Part shown: positions 34,992 to 42,750 of the stretch, piece by piece
How the letters are laid out: the number at the start of each line of letters is the position of its first letter
Numbering within the stretch: position 1 is the first letter of the stretch
NCBI GenBank assembly: GCA_019115145.1
Contig: DXED01000022.1
Location: forward strand, 9,522-73,521
Length of the DNA stretch: 64,000 bases
Source of the DNA: Claveliimonas intestinigallinarum
GTDB lineage: Bacteria > Bacillota > Clostridia > Lachnospirales > Lachnospiraceae
Direction: 5' to 3'
The notes under the pieces: generated by a model
The model's database searches: none
The model's input: only the letters and a program-made list of their open reading frames with translations
Told to the model about the DNA's origin: nothing
Translations under genes and position numbers: made by a program

Positions 34992-35903
34992 ATGATACAT
35001 AGCAGAAGAGACAAAAAGCAAAGGTCTGCAGATGGCAGCAAAGGGATAAAGGAACAGAGGGAAAGAAGAAAAACACAGAGACTGATACTGGGGACAGCTG
35101 TCCTGATCTTGGCGGTGGGCATTGCGGGGGGCTTTGCCATGCACCATGCCTCCCAGGAGAAGACCCGGGAGGCGGCGCAGCAGAGGGAGGAAGAGCGCCA
35201 GGAGGAGAAGACCCGAAAGGAGGAGCAGCTGACGCCTGAGGAGGAGAAGGCCCGGGAGATCGCCGAGGTCAAGGAGCAGGCCAGAGAGGAGGGCTGCCCG
35301 GAGGAGATCATCGGCCTTATTGACCAGAACGAGGAGACCCTGGATTTTGTGCGGGACTATGCTGAGAACAAGGACAAGCCTGTGCCGGAGACGGTGGAGG
35401 CTTCCACAGGGACCGGAACCATTCCCCACTATCTCCAGTGGGACGAGCGGTGGGGCTACAGCTCCTACGGCACCAGCACCATCGCCTCCAGCGGATGCGG
35501 TCCGACCTGCATGTCCATGGTCATTGTAGGACTCACCGGGGACACGACGGCCACTCCCTACCGGCTTGCGCGGTACAGTGAGGAGAACGGCTTCATCGAC
35601 GAGGAGAACAATACCTACTGGGCCTTCCTTGACAGCGCGGCCCGCCAGTGGGGGCTGAACTGCCGGGAGGGAATGATGGACGAGGGCACCCTCGCCGCCC
35701 AGCTGCAGGCAGGTAACCCGGTGATCTGCAGCATGCTGCCGGGAGATTTCACGGACGGGGGACATTTCATCGTGCTCACCAGCTATGAGAACGGCCAGGT
35801 GACGGTCAACGACCCCTTCAGCATCAGCAACACGGAGAAGACCTGGAACTACAGCGACATCTCCAACCAGATCAAGGAGATGTGGACGGTCTCCAGGGCA
35901 TGA
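34992..35903 (+). CDS. Membrane-anchored C39-like cysteine peptidase
   Basis: 303 residues. A basic N terminus (1-30) and one membrane helix (31-50) place the rest outside the cell. An acidic/basic coiled linker (55-100) leads to a C39_2 domain with C169 in SSGCGPTCMSM, H258 in GGHFIVL and D274 in VNDPF. Such enzymes are papain-like and often act on surface peptides or wall proteins. It is the last gene of the subtilase, coiled-coil and LspA row, and a strong terminator follows. Confidence 0.87.
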   Translation: MIHSRRDKKQRSADGSKGIKEQRERRKTQRLILGTAVLILAVGIAGGFAMHHASQEKTREAAQQREEERQEEKTRKEEQLTPEEEKAREIAEVKEQAREEGCPEEIIGLIDQNEETLDFVRDYAENKDKPVPETVEASTGTGTIPHYLQWDERWGYSSYGTSTIASSGCGPTCMSMVIVGLTGDTTATPYRLARYSEENGFIDEENNTYWAFLDSAARQWGLNCREGMMDEGTLAAQLQAGNPVICSMLPGDFTDGGHFIVLTSYENGQVTVNDPFSISNTEKTWNYSDISNQIKEMWTVSRA

Positions 35904-35917
35904 GGAAAAAATTATTT

Positions 35918-35955
35918 GAAAGGGAGCGGACAGAGGATGTTCCGCTCCCTTTCTC
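35918..35955 (+). terminator. Rho-independent terminator after the C39 peptidase gene
   Basis: GAAAGGGAGCGGA (35918-35930) pairs perfectly with TCCGCTCCCTTTC (35941-35953), a 13-base stem with a 10-base loop, 15 bases behind the stop. The T-tail is short (TCT). Confidence 0.8.
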
Positions 35956-35985
35956 TATGGCTTTACCGTATGAGCGAGAAACAGA

Positions 35986-36015
35986 ATGACAGGGGAATAT
36001 TCAGGGTGTTATAAT
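35986..36015 (+). promoter_or_regulatory. Candidate promoter of the two-helix miniprotein
   Basis: ATGACA (35986-35991) and TATAAT (36010-36015) are 18 bases apart, 47 bases before the ATG at 36062. Confidence 0.5.
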
Positions 36016-36061
36016 AGGGTAAATAGATTGAGGACTTGGAAGTTAAAGAGGTTAAAAAATT

Positions 36062-36232
36062 ATGGAAAAAGAGAAAATCAGGTTTATATGTTTTTTGTTT
36101 GCTTCAATATGTTTCTTTATAGTGTCATTAATGAATTTTATGGATAAGAATGCTGCCCTGGCAATAACATTTTTATTATTAGGTATTTCATTTTTACTTT
36201 TGTCAACTACACATTTAAAAAATAATAAATAA
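36062..36232 (+). CDS. 56-residue membrane protein with two helices
   Basis: The reading frame starts MEKEKIRFICFLFASICFF and holds two hydrophobic segments (about 7-24 and 31-48) around a short NFMDKNA turn, ending LSTTHLKNNK. A TATAAT promoter lies upstream and AGAGG sits about ten bases before the ATG. It is much more AT-rich than its neighbours, which suggests late acquisition. No family is recognised. The two-helix hairpin shape fits small membrane modulators or type I toxins, but no antisense RNA or partner can be shown. Confidence 0.5.
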   Translation: MEKEKIRFICFLFASICFFIVSLMNFMDKNAALAITFLLLGISFLLLSTTHLKNNK

Positions 36233-36384
36233 GTACAATTCCTAATGTCTGGAGCTGTCGAAAATGAGAATAAATTTCCGTACGCAAATAATCGTTTCTA
36301 TGATTTTAGTTTTTATCGGATTAACAAATGGATTTGGTGTTTAAATCCTGATTTGCTAAGTGGAAGGTTGAAAAAATTCAGAAA
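36233..36384. other. AT-rich gap without a recognisable gene
   Basis: Between the miniprotein and the clpB promoter the base composition stays AT-rich. It contains two very short open frames (47 residues from 36245 and 26 residues from 36264) with no ribosome site and no known features. It may be decayed sequence. Confidence 0.4.
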
Positions 36385-36411
36385 ATAGCACTCGAGTGTT
36401 GACAGTGCTAA
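36385..36411 (+). promoter_or_regulatory. CIRCE-like operator overlapping the clpB -35
   Basis: ATAGCACTC-N9-CAGTGCTAA matches the 9-9-9 CIRCE consensus at 16 of 18 arm positions. The -35 box TTGACA (36399-36404) lies inside it, so HrcA binding would block polymerase directly. Confidence 0.82.
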
Positions 36412-36427
36412 TAAAAAGTGTTATAGT
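36399..36427 (+). promoter_or_regulatory. clpB promoter
   Basis: TTGACA (36399-36404) and TATAGT (36422-36427) are 17 bases apart. The leader to the ATG at 36496 carries a short hairpin, GGTGCC...GGCACC (about 36449-36467). Confidence 0.78.
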
Positions 36428-36495
36428 TCTAATAGAACAGGAAAACCAGGTGCCTGAGAGGGCACCTTTTCAGTGAAAGGCAAGGAGGGACCTTT

Positions 36496-39099
36496 ATGAA
36501 TATAAATAAATTTACACAGAAATCCCTACAGGCAGTCCAGGACTGCGAAAAGACAGCAATGGAGTACGGCAACCAGGAGATCGAGCAGGAGCATCTTCTC
36601 TACGCTCTGCTGACCCAGGATGACAGCCTGATCCTAAAGATGATGGAAAAAATGGGCCTGGATAAAAATCTGGTCATTGACCGGGTGGAGCAGGCCATAG
36701 CAAAGCGCCCCAAGGTGCAGGGCGGCCAGCCCTATGTGGGGCAGTACCTCAACAAGGCGCTCATAAGCGCTGAGGATGAGATGAAGCAGATGGGAGATGA
36801 GTATGTCTCTGTGGAGCATCTGTTCCTGGCTCTTCTGAAGCATCCAAGCAGAGAGATGAAACAGCTCTTCCGGGAGCTTGGCATTTCCAGGGAAGGCTTT
36901 CTGCAGGCACTCTCCACAGTGAGAGGAAACCAGAAGGTGACAAGCGACAACCCGGAGGCTACCTACGATACACTGAACAAGTACGGCACAGACCTGGTGG
37001 ACAGAGCCAGAGAGCAGAAGCTGGATCCGGTCATCGGGCGTGACAGCGAGATCCGCAACGTGGTCCGGATCCTGTCCCGTAAGACGAAGAATAATCCGGT
37101 CCTCATCGGTGAGCCCGGCGTCGGCAAGACAGCCGTCGTGGAGGGCCTGGCTCAGAGGATCGTCAGCGGAGATGTGCCGGAGACGCTGAAGGACAAGACT
37201 ATCTTCTCCCTGGACATGGGAGCTCTGGTGGCCGGCGCGAAATACAGAGGCGAGTTTGAGGAGCGTCTGAAGGCTGTTCTGGAGGAAGTCAAGAACAGCG
37301 ACGGCAAGATCATCCTCTTTATCGATGAGCTCCACACCATCGTGGGAGCGGGAAAGACAGACGGCGCCATGGACGCCGGCAACATGTTAAAGCCCATGCT
37401 GGCGCGGGGCGAGCTCCACTGCATCGGAGCGACTACGCTGGATGAGTACAGACAGTATATAGAGAAGGATGCGGCTCTGGAGAGACGTTTCCAGCCGGTT
37501 ATGGTGGATGAGCCCACAGTGGAGGATGCTATCTCTATCCTCCGTGGATTGAAGGAGAGGTATGAGGTCTTCCACGGCGTGAAGATCACAGACGGCGCCC
37601 TTGTGGCGGCGGCCACCCTCTCACACAGATATATATCCGACCGGTTCCTGCCGGACAAGGCCATTGACCTGGTGGATGAGGCCTGCGCCATGATCAAGAC
37701 AGAGCTTGACTCCATGCCGGCAGAGCTGGATGAGCTTCGCCGGAAGGTGATGCAGCTTGAGATCGAGGAGGCAGCCCTCAAGAAGGAGGACGACCGCCTC
37801 AGCAAAGAGCGGCTGGAGCACCTGCAGCAGGAGCTGGCGGAACTGAGGAGCGAGTTTGCCACCAGAAAGGCCCAGTGGGATAATGAGAAGGTCAGCGTGG
37901 AGAGAGTGCAGAAGCTCCGGGAGCAGATCGAGCAGATCCGGGGCGACATCCAGAAGGCGCAGCAGTCCTACGACCTGGAGAAGGCGGCAGAGCTGCAGTA
38001 CGGCAAGCTGCCTGAGCTCCAGAAGACGCTGGAGGCGGAGGAGGCGAAGGTCAAGGACGAGGACCTCTCCCTTGTGCACGAGAGTGTGACAGAGGATGAG
38101 ATCGCCAAGATCGTCTCCAAGTGGACGGGTATCCCGGTGGCCAAGCTGAACGAGAGCGAGAGGAGCAAGACGCTGCATCTGGCAGACGAGCTCCACAAGA
38201 GAGTTGTAGGCCAGGACGAGGCCGTGGAGCTTGTGACCGAGGCTATCATCCGGTCCAAGGCGGGCATCAAGGATCCCACCAGACCCATCGGCTCCTTCCT
38301 CTTCCTTGGCCCCACAGGCGTGGGCAAGACGGAGCTGGCAAAGGCACTGGCCCAGAGTCTGTTTGACGATGAGAACAATATGGTCCGCATCGATATGAGT
38401 GAGTACATGGAGAAATACTCTGTGTCCAGGCTCATCGGAGCGCCTCCGGGATACGTGGGGTACGATGAGGGCGGACAGCTGACCGAGGCGGTTCGGAGAA
38501 AGCCCTACTCCGTAGTCCTCTTTGACGAGGTGGAGAAGGCCCACCCGGATGTGTTTAACGTGCTCCTCCAGGTGCTGGATGACGGCCGTATCACAGACTC
38601 CCAGGGGCGGACGGTGGACTTCAAGAATACCATCCTCATTATGACCTCCAATATCGGATCATCCTACCTGCTGGAGGGGATTGACGAGAATGGCAATATC
38701 AGCGAGGCCAGCCAGAAGGCAGTGACAGAGGATCTGCGGGCTCATTTCCGCCCGGAGTTCTTGAACCGTCTGGACGAGATCATCATGTTCAAGCCTCTGA
38801 CCAGAGACAACATTTACCACATCATTGACCTGCTTGTGGCAGATGTGAACCGCCGTCTGAAGGAGAAGGAGGTCAGCATTGAGCTGACCGAGGCCGCTAA
38901 GGCCCGCATCGTGGAGGGCGGCTACGAGCCCATGTACGGTGCAAGGCCGCTGAAGAGATATCTCCAGAAGAATGTGGAGACCACTGCCGCAAGGCTGATG
39001 CTGGAGGGCAATGTGGGAAGCGGCGACACGATCCTCATAGACGACGAGAACGGAAAGCTGACAGCCAGGGTGAAGGAAGGACTGACTGCCACGGATTGA
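36496..39099 (+). CDS. clpB: ATP-dependent disaggregase ClpB
   Basis: 867 residues with the full ClpB plan: N domain with two Clp_N repeats (1-150), first AAA+ ring with GEPGVGKT and IILFIDELHT, the coiled-coil M domain (about 410-530, rich in E, L, Q and R) and the second ring with GPTGVGKTELAKAL and VVLFDEVEKAH. No ClpP-docking IGF loop is seen between them. It rescues aggregated proteins with DnaK after heat stress. AAGGAGG lies nine bases before the ATG. The CIRCE-like promoter ties it to the HrcA regulon, together with htpG. Confidence 0.97.
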   Translation: MNINKFTQKSLQAVQDCEKTAMEYGNQEIEQEHLLYALLTQDDSLILKMMEKMGLDKNLVIDRVEQAIAKRPKVQGGQPYVGQYLNKALISAEDEMKQMGDEYVSVEHLFLALLKHPSREMKQLFRELGISREGFLQALSTVRGNQKVTSDNPEATYDTLNKYGTDLVDRAREQKLDPVIGRDSEIRNVVRILSRKTKNNPVLIGEPGVGKTAVVEGLAQRIVSGDVPETLKDKTIFSLDMGALVAGAKYRGEFEERLKAVLEEVKNSDGKIILFIDELHTIVGAGKTDGAMDAGNMLKPMLARGELHCIGATTLDEYRQYIEKDAALERRFQPVMVDEPTVEDAISILRGLKERYEVFHGVKITDGALVAAATLSHRYISDRFLPDKAIDLVDEACAMIKTELDSMPAELDELRRKVMQLEIEEAALKKEDDRLSKERLEHLQQELAELRSEFATRKAQWDNEKVSVERVQKLREQIEQIRGDIQKAQQSYDLEKAAELQYGKLPELQKTLEAEEAKVKDEDLSLVHESVTEDEIAKIVSKWTGIPVAKLNESERSKTLHLADELHKRVVGQDEAVELVTEAIIRSKAGIKDPTRPIGSFLFLGPTGVGKTELAKALAQSLFDDENNMVRIDMSEYMEKYSVSRLIGAPPGYVGYDEGGQLTEAVRRKPYSVVLFDEVEKAHPDVFNVLLQVLDDGRITDSQGRTVDFKNTILIMTSNIGSSYLLEGIDENGNISEASQKAVTEDLRAHFRPEFLNRLDEIIMFKPLTRDNIYHIIDLLVADVNRRLKEKEVSIELTEAAKARIVEGGYEPMYGARPLKRYLQKNVETTAARLMLEGNVGSGDTILIDDENGKLTARVKEGLTATD

Positions 39100-39152
39100 T
39101 CCGCCAGGCATTGCAGAAGCGACAGCAGGAAGCAACAGTAAGAAGCAACAGT

Positions 39153-39188
39153 AAAGGGAGACGTTTCACAGGGGCGTCTCCCTTTTTT
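39153..39188 (+). terminator. Rho-independent terminator after clpB
   Basis: AAAGGGAGACG (39153-39163) pairs with CGTCTCCCTTT (39175-39185), an 11-base stem with an 11-base loop, running into a T-tract. Confidence 0.9.
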
Positions 39189-39206
39189 GTGATTTGATTA
39201 ACCTTG

Positions 39207-39234
39207 TTGACATTTCCGGCGGGCCGGATACAAT
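39207..39234 (+). promoter_or_regulatory. dinB promoter with a palindrome in the spacer
   Basis: TTGACA (39207-39212) and TACAAT (39229-39234) are 16 bases apart. The spacer contains TCCGG-CGGG-CCGGA (39215-39228), a likely repressor site. It is not the Firmicute LexA box (GAAC-N4-GTTC). Confidence 0.7.
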
Positions 39235-39278
39235 AATGAAATAAGAAATCCCAAGCTTCCAGGAGAGGAGGAGAGCCC

Positions 39279-40652
39279 ATGTCCCGCATCATATTTCACA
39301 TAGACGTCAATTCAGCGTATCTGAGCTGGACCGCTGTGGAGCAGCTGAAAAGCGGCGCTAAGCTTGACATCAGGACTATTCCCGCCATCATAGGCGGGGA
39401 CCGGAAATCCAGACACGGCGTCGTGCTGGCCAAATCCATCCCGGCAAAAAAGTATGGGATACACACCGGGGAGCCGGTGGCAAATGCTCTGCGGAAATGT
39501 CCGGATATCCACATGGAGCCGCCCAACCATGCCCTGTACCACGAGTACAGCAGAAGGCTCATGGACTTTCTGCACACCTACACGCCGGATATCGAGCAGG
39601 TCAGCGTGGACGAGTGCTACCTGGACTTTACCGGCATCGCCCACAGGTATCACTCCTGCGTGTCCGCAGCCTTTGAGATCAAGGACAGGGTGCGGGAGAA
39701 ATTCGGGTTTACAGTCAATATAGGCATCTCCACCAACAAGCTGCTGGCCAAGATGGCCTCAGATTTTGAAAAGCCGGACAGGGTCCACACCCTTTTTCCA
39801 GAAGAAATTAAGGTGAAGATGTGGCCCCTCCCTGTCCGGGAGCTGTATATGGCCGGCGGCTCCAGCGTGGAGACCCTGAAGAAGCTGGGCATCCGCACCA
39901 TTGGGGAGCTGGCCCAGGCGGACCCGAAGATACTGGAGCTGCATCTGAAAAGCCACGGCAGGATGCTGTGGAATTATGCCAATGGCATCGATGACTCCCC
40001 TGTGGTTACCTGGAAGACAGAGGCAAAGGGCATCGGCAACTCCACCACCCTGCCTGCGGATGTGACAGAGCGGGGGGAGGCCGCAAAGATCCTCCTTAAG
40101 CTGGCGGAAAGCGTAGGAGGAAGGCTCAGGAAGGCCGGGCAGAAGGCGGGCATGGTCAGTGTGGAGATCAAGTACGCAACCTTTGAGACAAGCTCCCATC
40201 AGAAGCAGCTCTTCGGGGAGACGGCGAGCGATACCGTGATCTATCAGGCGGCTATGGAGCTCTTTGACGAGCTGTGGGACGGACGCCCCATCCGCCTCCT
40301 TGGCATCCGCACCTCCAAGCTGGTGAGAGAAGACGAGCCCTGGCAGATGAGCATCTTTGACCTGCCCCAGGCGCCGGCGCCGGCTCCCGCGCAGACGGGG
40401 CGAAGGACGGCGGACAGCCCTGGAAAGAAAGTCTCAGAAAAGAACAGCCTTAGCAAGAAAGGTCCTGGAAAGACAGGGGACGTGCGGGGAGAAGAGATGG
40501 CAGAAGCCGGGAGGCCGGAGAGAAGCCCTGCGAGCGCCCTGAAGCAGGAGAAGCTGTCCCGGGCCCTGGATGAAATTCGCCAGAGGTTCGGGGAGGACGC
40601 GGTGGTGAGGGGCAGTTTCCTCAAAAAGGAGGACACGGAAGACGATATATAA
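39279..40652 (+). CDS. dinB: DNA polymerase IV (Y family)
   Basis: 457 residues. Catalytic acids are D9 in FHIDVNSAYLSW and D111-E112 in SVDECYLDF; the thumb carries helix-hairpin-helix GIRTIGELAQ, and the little finger domain reaches about residue 350. It copies damaged templates with low fidelity. Residues 365-440 form a P/K/G/S-rich flexible tail longer than usual, and the end FGEDAVVRGSFLKKE resembles the helper region found at the end of Firmicute DinB proteins. AGGAGAGGAGGAG lies before the ATG. No recA or lexA is near. Confidence 0.95.
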   Translation: MSRIIFHIDVNSAYLSWTAVEQLKSGAKLDIRTIPAIIGGDRKSRHGVVLAKSIPAKKYGIHTGEPVANALRKCPDIHMEPPNHALYHEYSRRLMDFLHTYTPDIEQVSVDECYLDFTGIAHRYHSCVSAAFEIKDRVREKFGFTVNIGISTNKLLAKMASDFEKPDRVHTLFPEEIKVKMWPLPVRELYMAGGSSVETLKKLGIRTIGELAQADPKILELHLKSHGRMLWNYANGIDDSPVVTWKTEAKGIGNSTTLPADVTERGEAAKILLKLAESVGGRLRKAGQKAGMVSVEIKYATFETSSHQKQLFGETASDTVIYQAAMELFDELWDGRPIRLLGIRTSKLVREDEPWQMSIFDLPQAPAPAPAQTGRRTADSPGKKVSEKNSLSKKGPGKTGDVRGEEMAEAGRPERSPASALKQEKLSRALDEIRQRFGEDAVVRGSFLKKEDTEDDI

Positions 40653-40690
40653 AGGAAGGAGAGGCTCTGGAAGTTGCCCTGCCTGTCTGC

Positions 40691-40696
40691 TATAAT
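40691..40696 (+). promoter_or_regulatory. -10 box of the HipA-like relic
   Basis: TATAAT occurs 56 bases before the ATG at 40752, in the context CTGCTATAATGAC. The -35 position (TGGAAG) is poor. Confidence 0.4.
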
Positions 40697-40751
40697 GACA
40701 CATATAATATATGGAAGCAGCAGTGCCCGCAGGACAGGAAAGGATGAAAAT

Positions 40752-41613
40752 ATGCAGCTTTTATTAAAGGATCACCCGGTTATGGAAATACAGGACAATG
40801 GCGCCTGCCGTATTCTGGATCATGACAGGCTGCCGTTTGCGCTAAGAAAAGACAGGGTTTCTCTGGAGGATTTCATAGAATGGGCGTCAGGGAGGACTCT
40901 CTCCATAGGGAGGAGCTATGCCAAAGAGATACTGAACACTCTCCGGCTGTCTCAGACAAACCGGTATGCGGTGTGCAAGGCCTGCCGTGGATTAAATCTC
41001 GAGGATGCTTACTGGATCCGACAGGGTGGAGATGAGAAGACCTGGCAGGAGGTCAATCTGTACCATAATCCTTTGTCTCTCTTGCTGGATACGAAGAGAT
41101 GGGACGCTCTGTCTCCACAAGGTGGGAAAGTATGAGATCCCCGCAGACCAGATTTTGGCGGCCCTGGATATTCCCCATATCCACTATCAGCTCTCCACTG
41201 AGGAGGAGACAGACTCCTATCTGACGGAGGAGAGAAAGCAGTGGATCAGAGGAGTGGGGGAAGTCTTTGAGTTTAACAATGAATTTTATACAGGGATGCA
41301 GATTGCGGACTATCTTCTTAATAATAACGACCGGCATGAGCAGAACTGGGGCTTTCTCATGGACAATGTCACGGGAAAGCTGACTGGGTATTGCCCGCTT
41401 TTTGACCACGATCACGCTTTTTCTGCCTATGAAAACATCCCGTCCCAGATGACAGAATTTACTTCCACATTAAAGGAGGCGGCCCGGGAGGCATGGGATC
41501 AGCTTCACATGGACCTTCGGGCGCTGGATGAGATGGACAGGCCAGAGCTTTTAAGCGATCAGCAGTGGAGAGACGTGCTGAGGAGAAAGGAGGAGCTGGA
41601 GTGCGGACTGTGA
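40752..41613 (+). pseudogene. HipA-like kinase gene, broken by internal deletion and frameshift
   Basis: The 5' part (40752-41135) encodes MQLLLKDHPVMEIQDNG through AVCKACRGLNLEDAYW and stops shortly after. The 3' part, in the next frame to 41613, continues from about 41105 as HKVGKYEIPADQILAALDIP and keeps the kinase catalytic loop NNNDRHEQNWGFL and the metal motif FDHDHAF. Intact relatives are single proteins with a longer stretch, including the nucleotide-binding lysine, between these parts. The join near 41098-41116 therefore marks a deletion of the N-lobe core with a frame change. No HipB-like antitoxin gene is adjacent. A sequencing error alone would not restore the missing part. Confidence 0.72.
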
Positions 41614-41625
41614 TGACACAGGTGA

Positions 41626-41654
41626 TTGACAGAACCGCGGCAGACCGATATAAT
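41626..41654 (+). promoter_or_regulatory. Consensus promoter of the yitT-like gene
   Basis: TTGACA (41626-41631) and TATAAT (41649-41654) are separated by exactly 17 bases, a full sigma-A consensus. Transcription should start near 41661, directly before the hairpin at 41663. Confidence 0.88.
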
Positions 41655-41662
41655 GAATAAGT

Positions 41663-41712
41663 AAAAGAGCAGCAGCGAATTATATTTTTATAGTTTGCAG
41701 CTGCTCTTTTGT
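41663..41712 (+). terminator. Terminator-like hairpin at the start of the yitT leader
   Basis: AAAAGAGCAGC (41663-41673) pairs with GCTGCTCTTTT (41700-41710) around a 26-base AT-rich loop and ends in a T-run. It lies right behind the consensus promoter and 37 bases before the gene, so it could cut off most transcripts (attenuation) or act as the terminator of the kinase relic. Confidence 0.65.
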
Positions 41713-41747
41713 TGTGACATAGTGTGTATGAAAGGAAGGCAGAATAA

Positions 41748-42617
41748 ATGAAAAGCATCAACTGGAAAGAGACAGGCATAGACATACTGGTGGATATCTT
41801 CGCGGGTATGGTCATTGCCATTGGAATTTATAACTTTGCCCTCAATGCAAACTTCCCGGTGGCGGGATTTTCCGGGATGGCCATTATCCTGTATCATCTT
41901 CTGGGAATTCCGGTGGGAGCGGGGACCATCCTGCTGAATGTACCGGTAGCGGTCTTCTGCTACAAATTTCTGGGCAGGACATTCTTCCTGAAATCCGTCA
42001 AGACGACAATTATCTCCTCTATCCTGATGGACTATGTGTCGCCCCTTCTCCCGGTATACGACGGGGACAGACTTCTGGCGGCTCTGTGCATGGGAGTGCT
42101 GACAGGGCTGGGCTACGCCCTGATTTTCATGAGGGGCTCTTCCACAGGGGGGCAGGATTTCATCAGCATGTCCATCAAGAAAGTAAAGCCCCACATGACG
42201 CTGGGCGTGATCACCTTTGTGCTGGATATGCTGACTATCCTGCTGGGAAGCGTGCTCGTGTTCAAGGATGTGGACGGCTTTATTTACGGACTTATCGTGA
42301 CCTACCTCATGGCCACGGTCATGGACCGGATCATGTACGGAATAGACGAGGGAAAGATGACCCTGATCGTCACAGACAAGGGCAGGGAGGTTTCCGGCAA
42401 GATCGACGAATATCTGGACAGAGGATCTACCATCATCAAGGGAACCGGCAGCTACACGGGTCAGGAGAAGGACATTGTCATGTGCGCCAGCAACAACAAG
42501 GAAATGTACACCATCAAGAGGCTGGCCAGACAGGTGGATCCCAAATCCTTCACCATCATTATGGAGTCAAACGAGGTAGTGGGAGAGGGATTCAAGGAAG
42601 AGCTGGAGGAGCTGTAA
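41748..42617 (+). CDS. YitT family membrane protein (DUF2179)
   Basis: 289 residues: five or six membrane segments to about residue 200 (VAGFSGMAIILYHLLGIPVG, TGLGYALIFMRGSSTGGQD), then a cytoplasmic DUF2179 domain of about 85 residues ending with KSFTIIMESNEVVGEGF. Proteins of this widespread family have no settled function; a ligand-regulated transport role is suspected. A fully consensus promoter and a terminator-like leader hairpin precede it, suggesting tight expression control. Confidence 0.9.
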   Translation: MKSINWKETGIDILVDIFAGMVIAIGIYNFALNANFPVAGFSGMAIILYHLLGIPVGAGTILLNVPVAVFCYKFLGRTFFLKSVKTTIISSILMDYVSPLLPVYDGDRLLAALCMGVLTGLGYALIFMRGSSTGGQDFISMSIKKVKPHMTLGVITFVLDMLTILLGSVLVFKDVDGFIYGLIVTYLMATVMDRIMYGIDEGKMTLIVTDKGREVSGKIDEYLDRGSTIIKGTGSYTGQEKDIVMCASNNKEMYTIKRLARQVDPKSFTIIMESNEVVGEGFKEELEEL

Positions 42618-42680
42618 ACAGGATCCATGGAGACGGATGTCAAAAGGGGCATAAAAGGGCATATAAAAGGGGCCCATTAC

Positions 42681-42711
42681 TTGACAAGCCAGGGTGTTCC
42701 TGCGTTATAAT
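42681..42711 (+). promoter_or_regulatory. Promoter of the ATP-grasp/racemase/MurE-like operon
   Basis: TTGACA (42681-42686) and TATAAT (42706-42711) are present with a 19-base spacer, longer than ideal. They lie 40 bases before the ATP-grasp ATG. Confidence 0.65.
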
Positions 42712-42750
42712 ATGCTGGTATAAATCTGTACGGAGAGAAGGTCAGAAAGC

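Noticed and set aside
36245..36388. 47-residue frame between the miniprotein and clpB
   Set aside because: No ribosome site, ends inside the CIRCE-like element, and no recognisable features.
39190..39278. LexA/SOS box upstream of dinB
   Set aside because: No GAAC-N4-GTTC match was found; only the TCCGG palindrome is present.
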